Assembly (NCBI RefSeq): GCF_000518985.1
Contig: NZ_JAEQ01000002.1
Coordinates: forward strand, 310,001-374,000
Reading direction: 5' to 3'
DNA from: Chelativorans sp. J32
Lineage (GTDB): Bacteria > Pseudomonadota > Alphaproteobacteria > Rhizobiales > Rhizobiaceae
DNA: 64,000 bases
Under the pieces are notes generated by a model that saw only the letters and a program-made list of their open reading frames with translations, was not told the DNA's origin and made no database searches. A program made the translations under genes and the position numbers. Position 1 is the stretch's first letter, and each line of letters opens with the position of its first letter. This document shows positions 50,038 to 60,258 of the stretch, in pieces.

Positions 50038-50483
50038 TATTCGTCTCCCTCATCCTCGCGCGCGCGGCGCGGGCGGTCATCCTCACGCGGGCGGCGTGGG
50101 CCGCGATCGTCGAAGTCGCGGCGCGGGCCACGATCACCGCGATCTCCGCGGTCGCGATCGTCACGGCGCTGCATCATCGCGGATGGGCCTTCCTCATGCG
50201 CGTCGACACGGATCGTCATAAAGCGCAGGATGTCTTCCGAAATGCCCATCTGACGCTCCATCTCCTTCACGGCTTCCGCCGGTGCGTCGAGATCCAAGAG
50301 CGCGAAATAGGCCTTGCGGTTTTTCTTGATGCGGTATGCGAGGGACTTGAGGCCCCAATTCTCGATCCGGCCAACCTTGCCGCCGCCGCTTTCGATCACG
50401 CCCTTGTACTGTTCCACAAGTGCGTCGACCTGCTGCGGGGAGAGGTCCTGCCGGGCAAGAAACACATGTTCGTAGAGAGCCAT
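50037..50483 (-). CDS. rpsF: 30S ribosomal protein S6
   Basis: The product is 148 residues, beginning [15 protein letters not shown], with the S6 fold over the first ~100 residues. A long Arg/Asp-rich tail ([21 protein letters not shown]) follows, as in other Rhizobiales S6 proteins. AGGAG lies upstream. It is the first gene of rpsF-rpsR-rplI. Confidence 0.97.
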   Translation of the reverse strand: MALYEHVFLARQDLSPQQVDALVEQYKGVIESGGGKVGRIENWGLKSLAYRIKKNRKAYFALLDLDAPAEAVKEMERQMGISEDILRFMTIRVDAHEEGPSAMMQRRDDRDRGDRGDRGPRRDFDDRGPRRPREDDRPRRAREDEGDE

Positions 50484-50804
50484 TCTCTTGCCTTTCTCCT
50501 TCTTTTCCTGCCTGTTCCAGCGGCTAAAGCCTCAGCGACTTCTCTTGCCGGGCAAAGCCCGGCCGAAGAAAGGCGCATTCAAGACGGTCGAGAGCGGAGA
50601 CACGGGAGGCGGAAGCCTTCTGCTTCGCAACAGGCGATAACACCTGGCCCTCCGTTCAGCCCCCGGCTGGGACCGGCAGATCGCGCGCTTATACAGTGTT
50701 TTGCCGCAGATGCAAGGTTTCCCTACTGCTTTGTGGTTGCTAGCCACGGGGCCGGGATAGGCGTAACACTTGTCCTTCATAGCGACCTCATCAGGAGGTG
50801 CATC
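50484..50804. other. 321-bp divergent intergenic region with rpsF leader hairpin
   Basis: This region separates rpsF (minus) from a methyltransferase gene (plus). A GC-rich hairpin, GCCGGGC (50547-50553), loop AAA, GCCCGGC (50557-50563), lies about 65 bp before rpsF on the minus strand and could be the S6:S18 leader structure, but I cannot confirm the motif. No gene is seen. Confidence 0.4.
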
Positions 50805-51605
50805 ATGACAGCTGAACGTCATGACGCCTGGCAAGCGGGCGACAGCTACGACGGCTATATGGGTCGCTGGAGCCGAAAGGTGGCGCCCCTATTCCTTCAA
50901 TGGCTCGATTGCCGCAGCAGGCTCAGCTGGCTCGAGGTCGGCTGCGGCACCGGTGCGCTGACGGCTTCCATCCTCGATCTCTGCGATCCCGAAAGCCTGA
51001 TCGCGACCGATGCTTCCGAAGGCTTCATCCGAAAGGCGCTTGTCAATGTCACTGATCCGCGAGTGGAATTCCGGGTTGAGGATGCACAGGCATTAGGTTT
51101 GCCTTCCGCAAGCTGCGACGTGGCTGCATCGGCGCTCGTGCTCAACTTCGTTCCCGACAGGATGAAAGCCGTCCGAGAGATGAAGCGGGTCGTCAGGCCG
51201 GAAGGCATGGTCGCCTTCTATGTCTGGGACTATCCGGGGGGCGGGATTGAGTTCATGCGTGCGTTCTGGACCGCCGCGGTGGCTCTCGATCCCGGTGCGC
51301 GGGATCTTACCGAGGACCGTCGGTTTCCATTCTGCACCTCGGATGGATTGATCGAGATGGCGCGTGAGGGCGGTCTGCGGTCGATCGAATGCATTCCGAT
51401 CGAAGTCCCAACAATCTTCAGAGACTTCGAGGATTTCTGGAAGCCCTTCACCCTTGGTGCCGGGCCGGCTCCGGGCTATTGCGTCAGCCTCGAACCGGAC
51501 GTCAGAGAGCGCCTGAGGGAGAAACTGCATCAGACGATTTCCCCGGAGCAGGATGGCTCGATCCGGATGAAAGCCCGGGCCTGGGCCGTCAAGGCAGTCG
51601 CGTGA
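50805..51605 (+). CDS. class I SAM-dependent methyltransferase
   Basis: This 266-residue protein has motif I LEVGCGTGALTASI (about 44-57), then ATDASEGFI, an acidic residue in VEDAQALGLP, and motif IV region ASALVLNFVPD. This resembles the UbiE/MenG-like small-molecule group (Methyltransf_11). The substrate is unknown. AGGAGG lies six bases before the ATG; the frame is open far upstream through the rpsF leader, but that part is not coding. A terminator follows directly. Confidence 0.88.
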   Translation: MTAERHDAWQAGDSYDGYMGRWSRKVAPLFLQWLDCRSRLSWLEVGCGTGALTASILDLCDPESLIATDASEGFIRKALVNVTDPRVEFRVEDAQALGLPSASCDVAASALVLNFVPDRMKAVREMKRVVRPEGMVAFYVWDYPGGGIEFMRAFWTAAVALDPGARDLTEDRRFPFCTSDGLIEMAREGGLRSIECIPIEVPTIFRDFEDFWKPFTLGAGPAPGYCVSLEPDVRERLREKLHQTISPEQDGSIRMKARAWAVKAVA

Positions 51606-51606
51606 A

Positions 51607-51634
51607 ATGCCGCCCGGAAGGGGCGGCATCGTTT
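51607..51634 (+). terminator. terminator of the methyltransferase gene
   Basis: ATGCCGCCC (51607-51615), a five-base loop and GGGCGGCAT (51621-51629) are followed by CGTTTCG. The stem is strong and the T tract short. Confidence 0.65.
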
Positions 51635-51641
51635 CGCCTGA

Positions 51642-51953
51642 TTACAAGATGCGGTAGATATTCCAGTAGGTGGACCCGGAGACCACATAGGGCTCAAGGT
51701 CCTTGCCCCACTGCTTGTGTGCTTCGATTTTGCTGATCGAATCGAAGAACTGTTCCAATTCCGCGAGGCTCTCTACGGAGTGATTGACCTCCACCACCGC
51801 TTCCTTCGCGCCAATGGAACCCGTCAGCAGCTGAACATTCATCTTGTCGGTTCCTACCTGGCTACCGATTTCCTCCATCCAGCGGCGCATCAGGTCCACG
51901 ACATTCTGCTTGTGGCCAAAACGAGCCTCGACGTGCCAACGTGCGACGAACAT
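51642..51953 (-). CDS. hypothetical protein, dimeric alpha-beta barrel-like
   Basis: This 103-residue protein begins MFVARWHVEARFGHKQNVVDLMRRWMEEIG and has alternating strands and helices with VQLLTGSIGAKEAVVEVNHSVESLAELEQFF, resembling small ferredoxin-like dimeric proteins such as NIPSNAP or ABM-type folds. No catalytic residues can be named. It lies 19 bp downstream of an NTF2-like gene and probably shares its transcript. Confidence 0.65.
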   Translation of the reverse strand: MFVARWHVEARFGHKQNVVDLMRRWMEEIGSQVGTDKMNVQLLTGSIGAKEAVVEVNHSVESLAELEQFFDSISKIEAHKQWGKDLEPYVVSGSTYWNIYRIL

Positions 51954-51972
51954 CTGTCATCCTCCTCTGCCT

Positions 51973-52332
51973 CTATTCGTCCCAGGCCTGCACAACCGTC
52001 TGCCGGGCGATCTTGCCGTCCTTCAGTTCCAGCGTCGCCATGCAGAAGACTTTGGTGCCGTCGGGATAGGCGCAGTTCTCGGTGAAGGCCATCAGGTTGC
52101 CGTCCGAGATGCTCGTATCGACTTCATGCGTCATCGCGCGGCCGCAAATATCGTCCCAAAAGGCCGTGATCGCCTCTCGTCCCTGTACTTCGCGTGGCCT
52201 GCTTGGTGGATTGTTGCGATCGATGATGCGCATCAGTGCGTCATCGGCGTAGAAGCTCGAAAGCGTCCGGCCATCGCGGTTCTCGATTGCCTTTTTCAGG
52301 GATGAGCCTGTGACCGCCTCTGTTGTGAGCAT
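51973..52332 (-). CDS. nuclear transport factor 2-like (SnoaL-type) protein
   Basis: This 119-residue protein has the cone-shaped NTF2-like fold pattern: an N-terminal helix, then LSSFYADDALMRIID, REAITAFWDDI, VDTSISDGNLMAFTENCAYPDGTKVFCMATLELKDGKIARQTVVQAWDE. Family members are often small isomerases or ligand-binding proteins; the substrate is unknown. It has GGAGGAG before its start. A TATAAT-like -10 on the minus strand at 52547-52552 may drive the pair. Confidence 0.8.
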   Translation of the reverse strand: MLTTEAVTGSSLKKAIENRDGRTLSSFYADDALMRIIDRNNPPSRPREVQGREAITAFWDDICGRAMTHEVDTSISDGNLMAFTENCAYPDGTKVFCMATLELKDGKIARQTVVQAWDE

Positions 52333-52600
52333 TGTCTCCTCCTCTTATCGAACGGTGCGTACGCCGGCCAAGGCTGATTGCCTTTTTCAGACCGGGAAAG
52401 CCGCAGCCGGGCTCGTCGAATAAAAGTCGAATTCGAGAAGGTCCGGGATGAGGAAAGCGTGAGCTCCCTTCCGCACCACTGGCCAGGTGCGGCATCACCG
52501 TTGCATCACATCGCACCTGGGGCGCGGTTACGCCCTGCGACGTTTCATTATATCACCGGGCGCCGCGCACGGCACTGGAGATTTGGCTTAATCCTTGTTC

Positions 52601-53362
52601 CTAAGCTTTGAGCCGGTATCCCGTCCGAAAAATCCACCACACCAGCGAGATGCAGATTGCGAGGAAGACACAGATCATCGTGATGCTGACCCCGACGCTC
52701 ACATCGGCCGTTTCGAAGAAACTCCAGCGGAAGCCGCTGATGAGATAAAGCACCGGGTTGAAAAGCGTCACGTCACGCCAGAATTCCGGCAGCATCTGAA
52801 TCGAATAGAACGAACCGCCGAGGAACACGAGCGGTGTTACGATGAGAAGCGGGATGAGCTGCAGTTTCTCGAAATTGTCGGCCCAGATACCGATGATGAA
52901 GCCGAACAGGCTGAAGGTGACTGCCGTCAGCACCAGGAAGAAGAGCATCCAGAAAGGATGACGGATCTCAAGCGGCACGAAGAGATGGGCTGTCGCCAGG
53001 ATGATGATGCCCAGGATCAGCGATTTGGAAGCGGCGGCCCCGACATAGCCAATGACAATCTCAATGAAAGAGATGGGGGCTGAAAGCACCTCGTAGATCG
53101 TGCCCACGAATTTCGGGAAATAGATGCCGAACGAGGCGTTGGAAATCGAGTTCTGAAGCAGCGTCAGCATGATCAGGCCTGGGACGATGAAGGCGCCGTA
53201 GGCGACTCCTTCAACTTCCTGGATTCGGCCGCCGATCGCAGCCCCGAAAACGACGAAATAGAGGGAGGTCGACAGGACGGGCGAAACGACGCTCTGAAGG
53301 AGCGTGCGCCGCATGCGCGCCATCTCGAACAGGTAAATGGCTTTGATCGCTTGAAAATTCAC
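52601..53362 (-). CDS. ABC-2 type transporter permease
   Basis: This 253-residue membrane protein has about six helices and the ABC-2 family pattern ([46 protein letters not shown], then [24 protein letters not shown] and LYLISGFRW). It is similar to YadH/NodJ-type exporters. It pairs with the upstream ATPase, whose stop overlaps its ATG by 4 bp. The exported substrate is unknown. Confidence 0.92.
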   Translation of the reverse strand: MNFQAIKAIYLFEMARMRRTLLQSVVSPVLSTSLYFVVFGAAIGGRIQEVEGVAYGAFIVPGLIMLTLLQNSISNASFGIYFPKFVGTIYEVLSAPISFIEIVIGYVGAAASKSLILGIIILATAHLFVPLEIRHPFWMLFFLVLTAVTFSLFGFIIGIWADNFEKLQLIPLLIVTPLVFLGGSFYSIQMLPEFWRDVTLFNPVLYLISGFRWSFFETADVSVGVSITMICVFLAICISLVWWIFRTGYRLKA

Positions 53363-54285
53363 CGCGCTTCCTCCACCAGGCTCACGAAAATGTCCTCCAG
53401 CGAACTCTGCTCGGTATCGAGATCCTTCACGGCGATGCCGGACCGATTGAGATCGGCCAGGAGCGAGCCAATGCCCGTGCGTCCCGCTTGTGTGTCATAG
53501 TGGTAGACAAGCCGGCGCCCGCCGTCCTCCACCTCCAGATCGTAGACGGCGAGAGCCTCAGGCAGCGGACCGATGTTTTCGCTGAGTTCCAGCGTGAGTT
53601 GCTTCTTGCCGAGCTTGCGCATTAATTCCGTTTTCTCCTCGACGACGATCAGGCGGCCCTTGTTGATGACGGCCACCCGGTCGGCGATCTCCTCGGCTTC
53701 CTCGATATAATGCGTCGTCAGGATGATGGTCACGCCGTTCTCGCGCAGCCGGCGCACGAGTTGCCACATGTCCTTGCGCAATTCGACGTCGACGCCTGCG
53801 GTGGGTTCGTCGAGGAAAAGGATCTTCGGTTCATGCGCCAGCGCCTTGGCGATCATCACGCGGCGCTTCATCCCGCCGGAAAGCTGCAGGATCTTGTTGT
53901 CCTTCTTCTCCCATAGGGAGAGGTCCTTCAGGATCTGTTCGCACAGGGCCCGATTGGGGCTCTTGCCGAAGAGCCCACGGCTGTAATTCACAGTGTCCCA
54001 AACGGTCTCGAACGTCTCGACGTGGAGTTCCTGCGGCACGAGCCCGATGAGCTGACGGGCCGCGCGATAGTCTCTGATGATGTCGTGCCCTTGCACGGTG
54101 ACGCTGCCGCCGGACGGATTGACGATACCGCAGACGATCGAAATCAACGTCGTCTTGCCGGCTCCGTTCGGGCCTAGAAGGGCCAGGATCTCACCCGTAC
54201 GGACATCGAGATCGACCCCGTGCAAGGCGGTAAAGCCCGAATCATAGACCTTGGAAAGACCGGAGATGGAAATAGCGTGCTGCAT
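53359..54285 (-). CDS. ABC transporter ATP-binding protein
   Basis: This 308-residue ATPase has Walker [10 protein letters not shown] (about 38-46), Q-loop LVPQELHV, signature [15 protein letters not shown] (about 136), Walker [13 protein letters not shown] and the H-loop TTHYIEEAE, then about 80 extra C-terminal residues. It has the CcmA/YadG/NodI-type architecture, powering export through the ABC-2 permease. It is the first gene of the two-gene operon. Confidence 0.95.
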   Translation of the reverse strand: MQHAISISGLSKVYDSGFTALHGVDLDVRTGEILALLGPNGAGKTTLISIVCGIVNPSGGSVTVQGHDIIRDYRAARQLIGLVPQELHVETFETVWDTVNYSRGLFGKSPNRALCEQILKDLSLWEKKDNKILQLSGGMKRRVMIAKALAHEPKILFLDEPTAGVDVELRKDMWQLVRRLRENGVTIILTTHYIEEAEEIADRVAVINKGRLIVVEEKTELMRKLGKKQLTLELSENIGPLPEALAVYDLEVEDGGRRLVYHYDTQAGRTGIGSLLADLNRSGIAVKDLDTEQSSLEDIFVSLVEEAR

Positions 54286-54627
54286 GAGATCTTCGCTGCG
54301 GAACGGAGAGGATACGGGTCACGCGCTGGAAGAATGCATCAGAGCGAAACCCGGCCAAGGCGCGCCAGATATAGGCAAGTTGCGCAACACTTGCCATAGA
54401 GGCTAGGTGACAGGCTGACATTTCCTGACAAAGTGTCAATAGTTGCTCGCGGGCTTCTAATTGCAAGCACGCGGCAGGACGATCCTGCCGCGGGTCGTCC
54501 CCGCGTTCCTTTTTGAAGGATCGAACAGATCCGCTGCATTCCGAGCAGCAGGTGCAAAGGGCTTGACGCGCGCCGGCTCTTGCGCCACCACCTGCGCCCC
54601 AAAAGCATGGATCAAGGAGAACCGCCG
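54286..54627. other. 342-bp divergent region between the ABC operon and fabD
   Basis: No gene is visible. It contains an inverted repeat with arms GGCAAG (54374-54379) and CTTGCC (54390-54395) around TTGCGCAA, and a cluster of TGACA motifs at 54408, 54416 and 54426 with TGTCA at 54434. These are candidate binding sites for either divergent unit. The fabD ribosome site AAGGAGA is at 54614-54620. Confidence 0.45.
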
Positions 54628-55566
54628 ATGAGCATCGCCTTCACCTTTCCCGGCCAGGGAAGCCAGGCCGTTGGGATGGGCCGCGATCTGGCGGAGGCGT
54701 TTCCGGAGGCGCGCGCCGTATTCCAGGAGGTGGACGAGGCGTTGAACCAGCCGCTTTCCAAGCTGATGTGGGAGGGCCCCGAGGACGAGCTGACGCTCAC
54801 GGCAAATGCTCAGCCGGCGCTGATGGCGGTTTCCCTCGCCGCGATACGGGTGATGGAAAAAGAGGGTTTCCGGCTGCAGGACAAGGTCGCCTATGTCGCC
54901 GGCCATTCGCTCGGCGAATATTCCGCGCTTGCCGCCGCCGGCACGTTTTCTCTTTCCGATACGGCCCGGCTCCTGCGCATTCGCGGCAATGCCATGCAGG
55001 CGGCCGTGCCGGTGGGCGAGGGTGCCATGGCAGCCATTATCGGCCTTGAGGCCGCTGACGTGGAAGAGGTGTGCGCCAGCGCGGCCAAAGGCGCGATTTG
55101 CCAGATCGCGAACGACAATGGTGGCGGCCAGCTGGTCATTTCCGGAGCCAGGTCCGCGGTGGAAGAAGCTGCGCGGCTGGCGAGCGAGCGCGGCGCCAAG
55201 CGCGCGATCATGCTGCCGGTATCGGCGCCCTTCCACTCGGCGCTCATGGGCCCGGCGGCCGAACGCATGCGCGAGGCTCTTGCGGAGGTGCAGAAGAACG
55301 CGCCTGCTGTGCCGGTCATTGCCAATGTGACCGTCAGCCCACTCACCGATCCGGAAGAGATCGCTGCGAGGCTGGTCGAACAGGTGACCGGGCGGGTGCG
55401 CTGGCGCGAGACAGTCGAATGGTTCGGCGGAAACGGCGTGCATACGCTATATGAGGTTGGCTCTGGCAAGGTGCTGACGGGACTCGCCCGTCGCATCAAC
55501 CGCGATCTCAATGCCGTTGCCGTCAACACACCGGCAGACATCGAAGCGGTGCTGAAGGCGCTGTAA
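54628..55566 (+). CDS. fabD: malonyl-CoA:ACP transacylase
   Basis: FabD loads malonate onto ACP for fatty-acid synthesis. The 312-residue product has FTFPGQGSQAVGMG at the start, the active Ser in GHSLGEYSALA (about residue 92) and the His in APFHSALM (about 202). AAGGAGA lies upstream of the ATG at 54628; the frame is open to 54580 without family similarity. fabG follows after 28 bp. Confidence 0.97.
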   Translation: MSIAFTFPGQGSQAVGMGRDLAEAFPEARAVFQEVDEALNQPLSKLMWEGPEDELTLTANAQPALMAVSLAAIRVMEKEGFRLQDKVAYVAGHSLGEYSALAAAGTFSLSDTARLLRIRGNAMQAAVPVGEGAMAAIIGLEAADVEEVCASAAKGAICQIANDNGGGQLVISGARSAVEEAARLASERGAKRAIMLPVSAPFHSALMGPAAERMREALAEVQKNAPAVPVIANVTVSPLTDPEEIAARLVEQVTGRVRWRETVEWFGGNGVHTLYEVGSGKVLTGLARRINRDLNAVAVNTPADIEAVLKAL

Positions 55567-55594
55567 GACTTCCAATCCTGGAAAGGACCAAGCA

Positions 55595-56332
55595 ATGTTC
55601 GATCTCAGCGGCCGCAAGGCCCTCGTTACCGGAGCGACCGGAGGCATCGGCGAAGCCATCGCGCGCGCGCTCCACAAGCAAGGCGCCACTGTTGGCCTGC
55701 ACGGGACGCGAGTGGAAAAGCTGGAGGCGCTCGCTGGCGAACTTGGAGACCGCGCGAAGGTATTTCCCGCGAATCTTTCAAGCCGGGAAGAGGTGAAGGA
55801 CCTCGCCGCGAAGGCGGAGGCTGAGCTCGAAGGCGTCGACATCCTGGTCAACAATGCGGGAATCACCCGCGACGGCTTGTTCGTACGCATGAGCGACGAA
55901 GACTGGGATGCGGTCATAGAGACCAATCTTACCGCTGTTTTCAGGCTGACACGCGAGCTGACGCACCCGATGATGCGCCGCCGCTGGGGCCGCATCATCA
56001 ACATCTCCTCGGTCGTCGGCGTGGCAGGCAATCCCGGCCAGGCGAATTACTGCGCCTCAAAGGCGGGGCTGATCGGTTTCTCCAAGTCGCTGGCGCAGGA
56101 GATCGCCAGCCGTAACATCACCGTCAATTGTGTGGCGCCTGGCTTCATCGAAACCGCCATGACGGACAAACTGAACGAGAAACAGCGCGAATCCATCCTG
56201 AGCAGCATTCCCATGAAGCGGATGGGCTCGGGCGAGGAGATTGCCGCATCCGTCGTTTATCTCGCCTCCAGCGAGGCGGCTTATGTCACGGGTCAGACGA
56301 TCCACGTGAACGGCGGAATGCTGATGGTTTGA
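55595..56332 (+). CDS. fabG: 3-oxoacyl-ACP reductase
   Basis: FabG is the NADPH-dependent reductase of the elongation cycle. The 245-residue SDR has TGATGGIGEAIA, NNAGITRDGL, the catalytic Ser region INISSVVG and YCASKAGLIGF, ending HVNGGMLMV. AAAGGA lies upstream. It sits between fabD and acpP in the standard fab order. Confidence 0.97.
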   Translation: MFDLSGRKALVTGATGGIGEAIARALHKQGATVGLHGTRVEKLEALAGELGDRAKVFPANLSSREEVKDLAAKAEAELEGVDILVNNAGITRDGLFVRMSDEDWDAVIETNLTAVFRLTRELTHPMMRRRWGRIINISSVVGVAGNPGQANYCASKAGLIGFSKSLAQEIASRNITVNCVAPGFIETAMTDKLNEKQRESILSSIPMKRMGSGEEIAASVVYLASSEAAYVTGQTIHVNGGMLMV

Positions 56333-56507
56333 ACACGGCTTTGCCGCCACGCCCAATCCGTGTTATGGCGCGCCGAAATCCGGCAGGATTCGATGTGTAA
56401 GCGAGAAAGAGCTTGGAAAGCCGTTGGACCGGCCCTCTTTTCAGCTTGATTAGCGTGAAACCTGCCGCTAACGAAGACCGGAAATTCATGAAGTCGAGGG
56501 TTCACAG

Positions 56508-56744
56508 ATGAGTGATACTGCAGAGCGCGTCAAGAAGATCGTTGTAGAGCATCTTGGCGTAGACGCCGACAAGGTGACCGAACAGGCCAGCTTCATCGAC
56601 GATCTGGGCGCGGACAGCCTCGACACCGTTGAACTGGTGATGGCGTTCGAGGAAGAATTCGGCGTTGAAATCCCGGACGACGCGGCCGAGACCATCCTGA
56701 CGGTCGGCGACGCTGTTAAGTACATCGAAAAGGCGACGGCCTGA
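56508..56744 (+). CDS. acpP: acyl carrier protein
   Basis: This 78-residue acidic protein carries the phosphopantetheine site DSLD ([19 protein letters not shown], Ser at about residue 37). It carries acyl chains through the Fab cycle and is also needed for lipid A and other pathways. It has 175 bp of upstream DNA, so it may have its own promoter as well as read-through from fabG. Confidence 0.98.
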   Translation: MSDTAERVKKIVVEHLGVDADKVTEQASFIDDLGADSLDTVELVMAFEEEFGVEIPDDAAETILTVGDAVKYIEKATA

Positions 56745-56791
56745 CGCGCAGCCTTCTGCGCGCAGCCAACGATCTCGGGGCAATCCAGAAG

Positions 56792-58048
56792 ATGAGACGC
56801 GTCGTCGTCACCGGCGTAGGACTTCTTTCGCCGCTCGGTCTCGGCGCGGAGCACAGCTGGAAGAGGCTTCTTGCCGGCGCAAGCGGGGCTAAGCGCATCG
56901 ACACGTTTGAAGTCGATGACCTTCCCTGCAAGATCGCCAATGCCATCCCCCGCGAGGGGGAAGGAGCATTCGATGCGGAGGCTTTCCTGGAGCCTCGCGA
57001 TCTGCGGAAGATCGCTGATTTCGTCACCTACGGAATCGCTGCGGCCGACCAGGCGCTGGCTGATTCGGGCTGGGAACCGAAGACTGAGGAGGAGCGCTGC
57101 GCGACCGGCGTCCTCATCGGTTCGGGAATAGGCGGGATCGATGGAATCGCCGAGAACGCGCTGCTCCTGCAGGAACGCGGTCCAAGGCGCATCAGCCCGT
57201 TCTTCATCCCCGGAAATATCATCAACATGGTGTCGGGGCAGGTTTCGATCCGGCATGGGCTGAAGGGTCCCAATCACGCCGTCGTCACGGCCTGCTCAAC
57301 CGGTGCGCATGCCATTGGTGACGCCTCCCGGCTGATCATGTTCGGCGACGCGGATGTGATGCTGGCAGGCGGGGCGGAGTCTCCGATCACCCGGCTGTCG
57401 ATCGCCGGGTTCTCGGCCTGCAAGGCGCTTTCCACCAGTTTCAACGATACGCCGGAGAAGGCGTCTCGTCCCTATGATCGCGACCGCGATGGTTTCGTGA
57501 TGGGCGAGGGGGCCGGCGTCCTCGTTCTCGAGGAACTGGAGCACGCCAAGGCGCGCGGTGCGAAGATCTACGCCGAGATAGTGGGCTACGGGCTCTCGGG
57601 CGACGCCTATCACATCACAGCGCCATCGGAGGATGGCGACGGGGCCTTCCGCTGCATGGCGGCGGCCGTCAAGCGTGCCGGGCTTACCCCGGCCGATATC
57701 GACTATATCAACGCACATGGCACCTCCACCATGGCCGACACGATCGAGCTCAAGGCCGTGGAGCGGCTGGTGGGGAACGCCGCCAGCAGGGTCTCCATGT
57801 CTTCGACAAAGTCGTCGATCGGTCATCTCTTGGGTGCTGCCGGCGCGGCCGAGGCGATCTTCTCCATTCTCGCTATCCGCGACAATGTGGCTCCCCCCAC
57901 GATCAATCTCGACAATCCCGAGGTCGAGACGCCGATCGATCTGGTACCGAACAAGCCGCGCGAACGCCAAATCAATGTCGCGCTTTCCAACTCGTTCGGC
58001 TTCGGCGGCACGAATGCATCATTGGTCTTCCGGCGGTATGAAGCCTGA
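56792..58048 (+). CDS. fabF: 3-oxoacyl-ACP synthase II
   Basis: FabF is the elongating condensing enzyme, important for long and unsaturated chains. The 418-residue product has the catalytic Cys in VTACSTGAHAIG (about 169) and the two His in INAHGTST and KSSIGHLLGAAG. It starts MRRVVVTGVGLLSPLG, 47 bp after acpP. Next is mltG, an order common in Alphaproteobacteria. Confidence 0.97.
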   Translation: MRRVVVTGVGLLSPLGLGAEHSWKRLLAGASGAKRIDTFEVDDLPCKIANAIPREGEGAFDAEAFLEPRDLRKIADFVTYGIAAADQALADSGWEPKTEEERCATGVLIGSGIGGIDGIAENALLLQERGPRRISPFFIPGNIINMVSGQVSIRHGLKGPNHAVVTACSTGAHAIGDASRLIMFGDADVMLAGGAESPITRLSIAGFSACKALSTSFNDTPEKASRPYDRDRDGFVMGEGAGVLVLEELEHAKARGAKIYAEIVGYGLSGDAYHITAPSEDGDGAFRCMAAAVKRAGLTPADIDYINAHGTSTMADTIELKAVERLVGNAASRVSMSSTKSSIGHLLGAAGAAEAIFSILAIRDNVAPPTINLDNPEVETPIDLVPNKPRERQINVALSNSFGFGGTNASLVFRRYEA

Positions 58049-58149
58049 CTTTTCGGCTTAGATGCCGGAAAAATGACGCTATTTTGCTTCAAGTCGTCTA
58101 TTGATTCTGCAAGACGAAACGCACCGTTCGTTAGGGAGATTCCGCCGAG

Positions 58150-59337
58150 GTGACTGACAGGAAAGACCAGTCTTCGAGGACCTTCTTGTTCAGGTCGGGA
58201 CGTGAGACACTCCGTCCCGAGGTGGCGACGCCGCCGCCGCCGAAACGGTCGCGCCATTCGCGCAACCAATTTATCGTGTTCCTGAATTTCGTCGTCTCTT
58301 CGGTCGTCTTCGTGCTGGTGGTTGCCGGCATTGCATTCTACTTCGGCAAAAGCGCTTTTGACGGACCGGGTCCTTCTACCACCACCGAGACCGTGATGAT
58401 CAAGCCCAACACGGGCGTGCGTGAGATTGCGAGCATTCTCGAAAGCGAGGGCCTGATCAGCGATGCCCGCATTTTCCTGATCGGGCTACGTGTCCACGGT
58501 GCCGACAGCAAGCTGAAGGCCGGCGAGTACGAGATCAAGGCCCACGCTTCCATGCGCGACATCATGGAATTGCTGGAAAGTGGAAAGTCGGTCCTCTACT
58601 CGTTGACCATTCCGGAAGGATTGACGGTCGCACAGGTCTTCGAACGGATCGCCAAGACCGAGGAACTGTCGGGGGAACTGCCGGAAGAACTGCCGCCGGA
58701 GGGAAGCCTTGCTGCTGATACGCTGCGTTTCACGCGCGGCCTTTCCCGCAAGGAAGTCGTTGCGCGCCTGCGGGCGCAACAGGAAGAGCTGGTAAAGGAC
58801 ATCTGGGCACGTCGCGCCGAAGATCTCCCGCTCAATGATATCAGCGAGTTCGTGACGCTCGCCTCGATCGTGGAGAAGGAGACCGGCCGTTCGGACGAGC
58901 GCTCGCGGGTCGCCGCAGTCTTCCTCAATCGTCTGGAACGGGGCATGCGTCTCCAGTCGGATCCGACCGTAGTCTATGGTATTTTCGGCGGCGAAGGAAA
59001 ACCGGCGGACAGGCCGATCTATCGCTCCGACCTCGACAAGATGACGCCGTACAACACCTACCTGGTCAACGGGCTGCCGCCGACCCCGATCGCAAACCCG
59101 GGCCGGGCGGCGCTTGAAGCGGTCGCGAACCCATCGCGCACCGAAGAATTGTATTTCGTCGCGGATGGCAATGGTGGCCATGCGTTCGCCACCTCGCTCG
59201 ATGAGCACAACGCGAATGTGGCTCGCTGGCGCAAGATCGAGCGCGAGAGAGCTGCAGCCGCGGCTGCAGCGGCACAAGCGACGCCGGCAGCCGAACCGGC
59301 CGCGGCGGAAGGCGGCGAGACCAGCGAGAGCAACTAA
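58150..59337 (+). CDS. mltG: endolytic murein transglycosylase MltG
   Basis: MltG cuts nascent glycan strands and acts as a terminase of peptidoglycan synthesis. The 395 residues contain a cytoplasmic basic start, one membrane helix (about 40-62), a LysM-like region (KPNTGVREIASILESEGLI) and the catalytic YceG domain with Glu in TLASIVEKETG (about 241), followed by QSDPTVVYG and PTPIANPG. The start codon is GTG. An Ala-rich tail of about 25 residues is less conserved. Confidence 0.94.
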   Translation: MTDRKDQSSRTFLFRSGRETLRPEVATPPPPKRSRHSRNQFIVFLNFVVSSVVFVLVVAGIAFYFGKSAFDGPGPSTTTETVMIKPNTGVREIASILESEGLISDARIFLIGLRVHGADSKLKAGEYEIKAHASMRDIMELLESGKSVLYSLTIPEGLTVAQVFERIAKTEELSGELPEELPPEGSLAADTLRFTRGLSRKEVVARLRAQQEELVKDIWARRAEDLPLNDISEFVTLASIVEKETGRSDERSRVAAVFLNRLERGMRLQSDPTVVYGIFGGEGKPADRPIYRSDLDKMTPYNTYLVNGLPPTPIANPGRAALEAVANPSRTEELYFVADGNGGHAFATSLDEHNANVARWRKIERERAAAAAAAAQATPAAEPAAAEGGETSESN

Positions 59338-59368
59338 CGGGCGCCTTCGGGCAAAGCTGCGGCGGGAA

Positions 59369-60256
59369 ATGACCATACAAAGCATGACGGGCTTCGCCCG
59401 TGCCTCCCTTATGAACGAGATCGCGTCGGTGACCTGGGAGCTGCGCTCGGTGAACGGTCGCGGGCTGGAGGCAAAGCTGCGCCTCCCGGCTGGATTCGAG
59501 CGCCTGGAACAGCCGGCCAAGCAGCGGATCGCGAAACGCTTTGCTCGCGGCAATATTCAAGCCAGCCTTTCCATTTCCCGCGGAGCGGCGCTGCGCCAGC
59601 CCGTGATAGACGAGGAGCTTCTTTCCGAGCTCGCGCGCTTGAGCCGCCGCCTCGTGGAAGATTACGGTGCAGCTCCTGCACGGGCGGATGGTCTTCTCGC
59701 ACTGCGTGGCGTGATGGATCTGCCGGAGACCGGCCTAGATGGGGAGACCGGCGAACGCCTGGACGAGCTGGCGCTTTCAGCGCTCGATCAGGCGCTGGAC
59801 GAACTTCTAGCTGCACGGCGTGACGAGGGGGCATCGCTGCGGGCAGTTCTCTTGGACCAGCTCTCGGCGATCGATGCGCTCACACTCAGTGCCGAAGCGG
59901 ATCCGTCTCGCGAGCCTGCCAGTATCCGCCAGCGCCTACACGAGCAGGTGCAGCTCTTGCTTGAGGCGGCACCGGCCCTCGATGAAGCGCGACTGCACCA
60001 AGAGGCTGCTTTCCTTGCCACCAAGGCCGATATTCGTGAGGAAATCGACCGGTTGAAGACCCATGTCGCGGCGGCGCGCGCGCTCATCGAAGCCGGCGGC
60101 CCGATGGGGCGAAAGCTCGATTTTCTGGCACAGGAATTTAACCGGGAATCGAATACGCTCTGCTCGAAATCCAATGCTTCCTCGCTTACGGCAATCGGCC
60201 TTGAATTAAAGGTGGTCGTCGATCAGTTTCGGGAGCAGGTGCAGAATCTGGAGTAG
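59369..60256 (+). CDS. yicC: YicC family endoribonuclease
   Basis: This 295-residue protein starts [13 protein letters not shown], the family's fixed N terminus, and ends with the DUF1732-type region [24 protein letters not shown]. YicC proteins are Mn-dependent RNases of a recently recognised fold. The long frame open from 59114 is not coding before 59369. gmk starts 2 bp after its stop, a common pairing. Confidence 0.92.
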   Translation: MTIQSMTGFARASLMNEIASVTWELRSVNGRGLEAKLRLPAGFERLEQPAKQRIAKRFARGNIQASLSISRGAALRQPVIDEELLSELARLSRRLVEDYGAAPARADGLLALRGVMDLPETGLDGETGERLDELALSALDQALDELLAARRDEGASLRAVLLDQLSAIDALTLSAEADPSREPASIRQRLHEQVQLLLEAAPALDEARLHQEAAFLATKADIREEIDRLKTHVAAARALIEAGGPMGRKLDFLAQEFNRESNTLCSKSNASSLTAIGLELKVVVDQFREQVQNLE

Positions 60257-60258
60257 GA

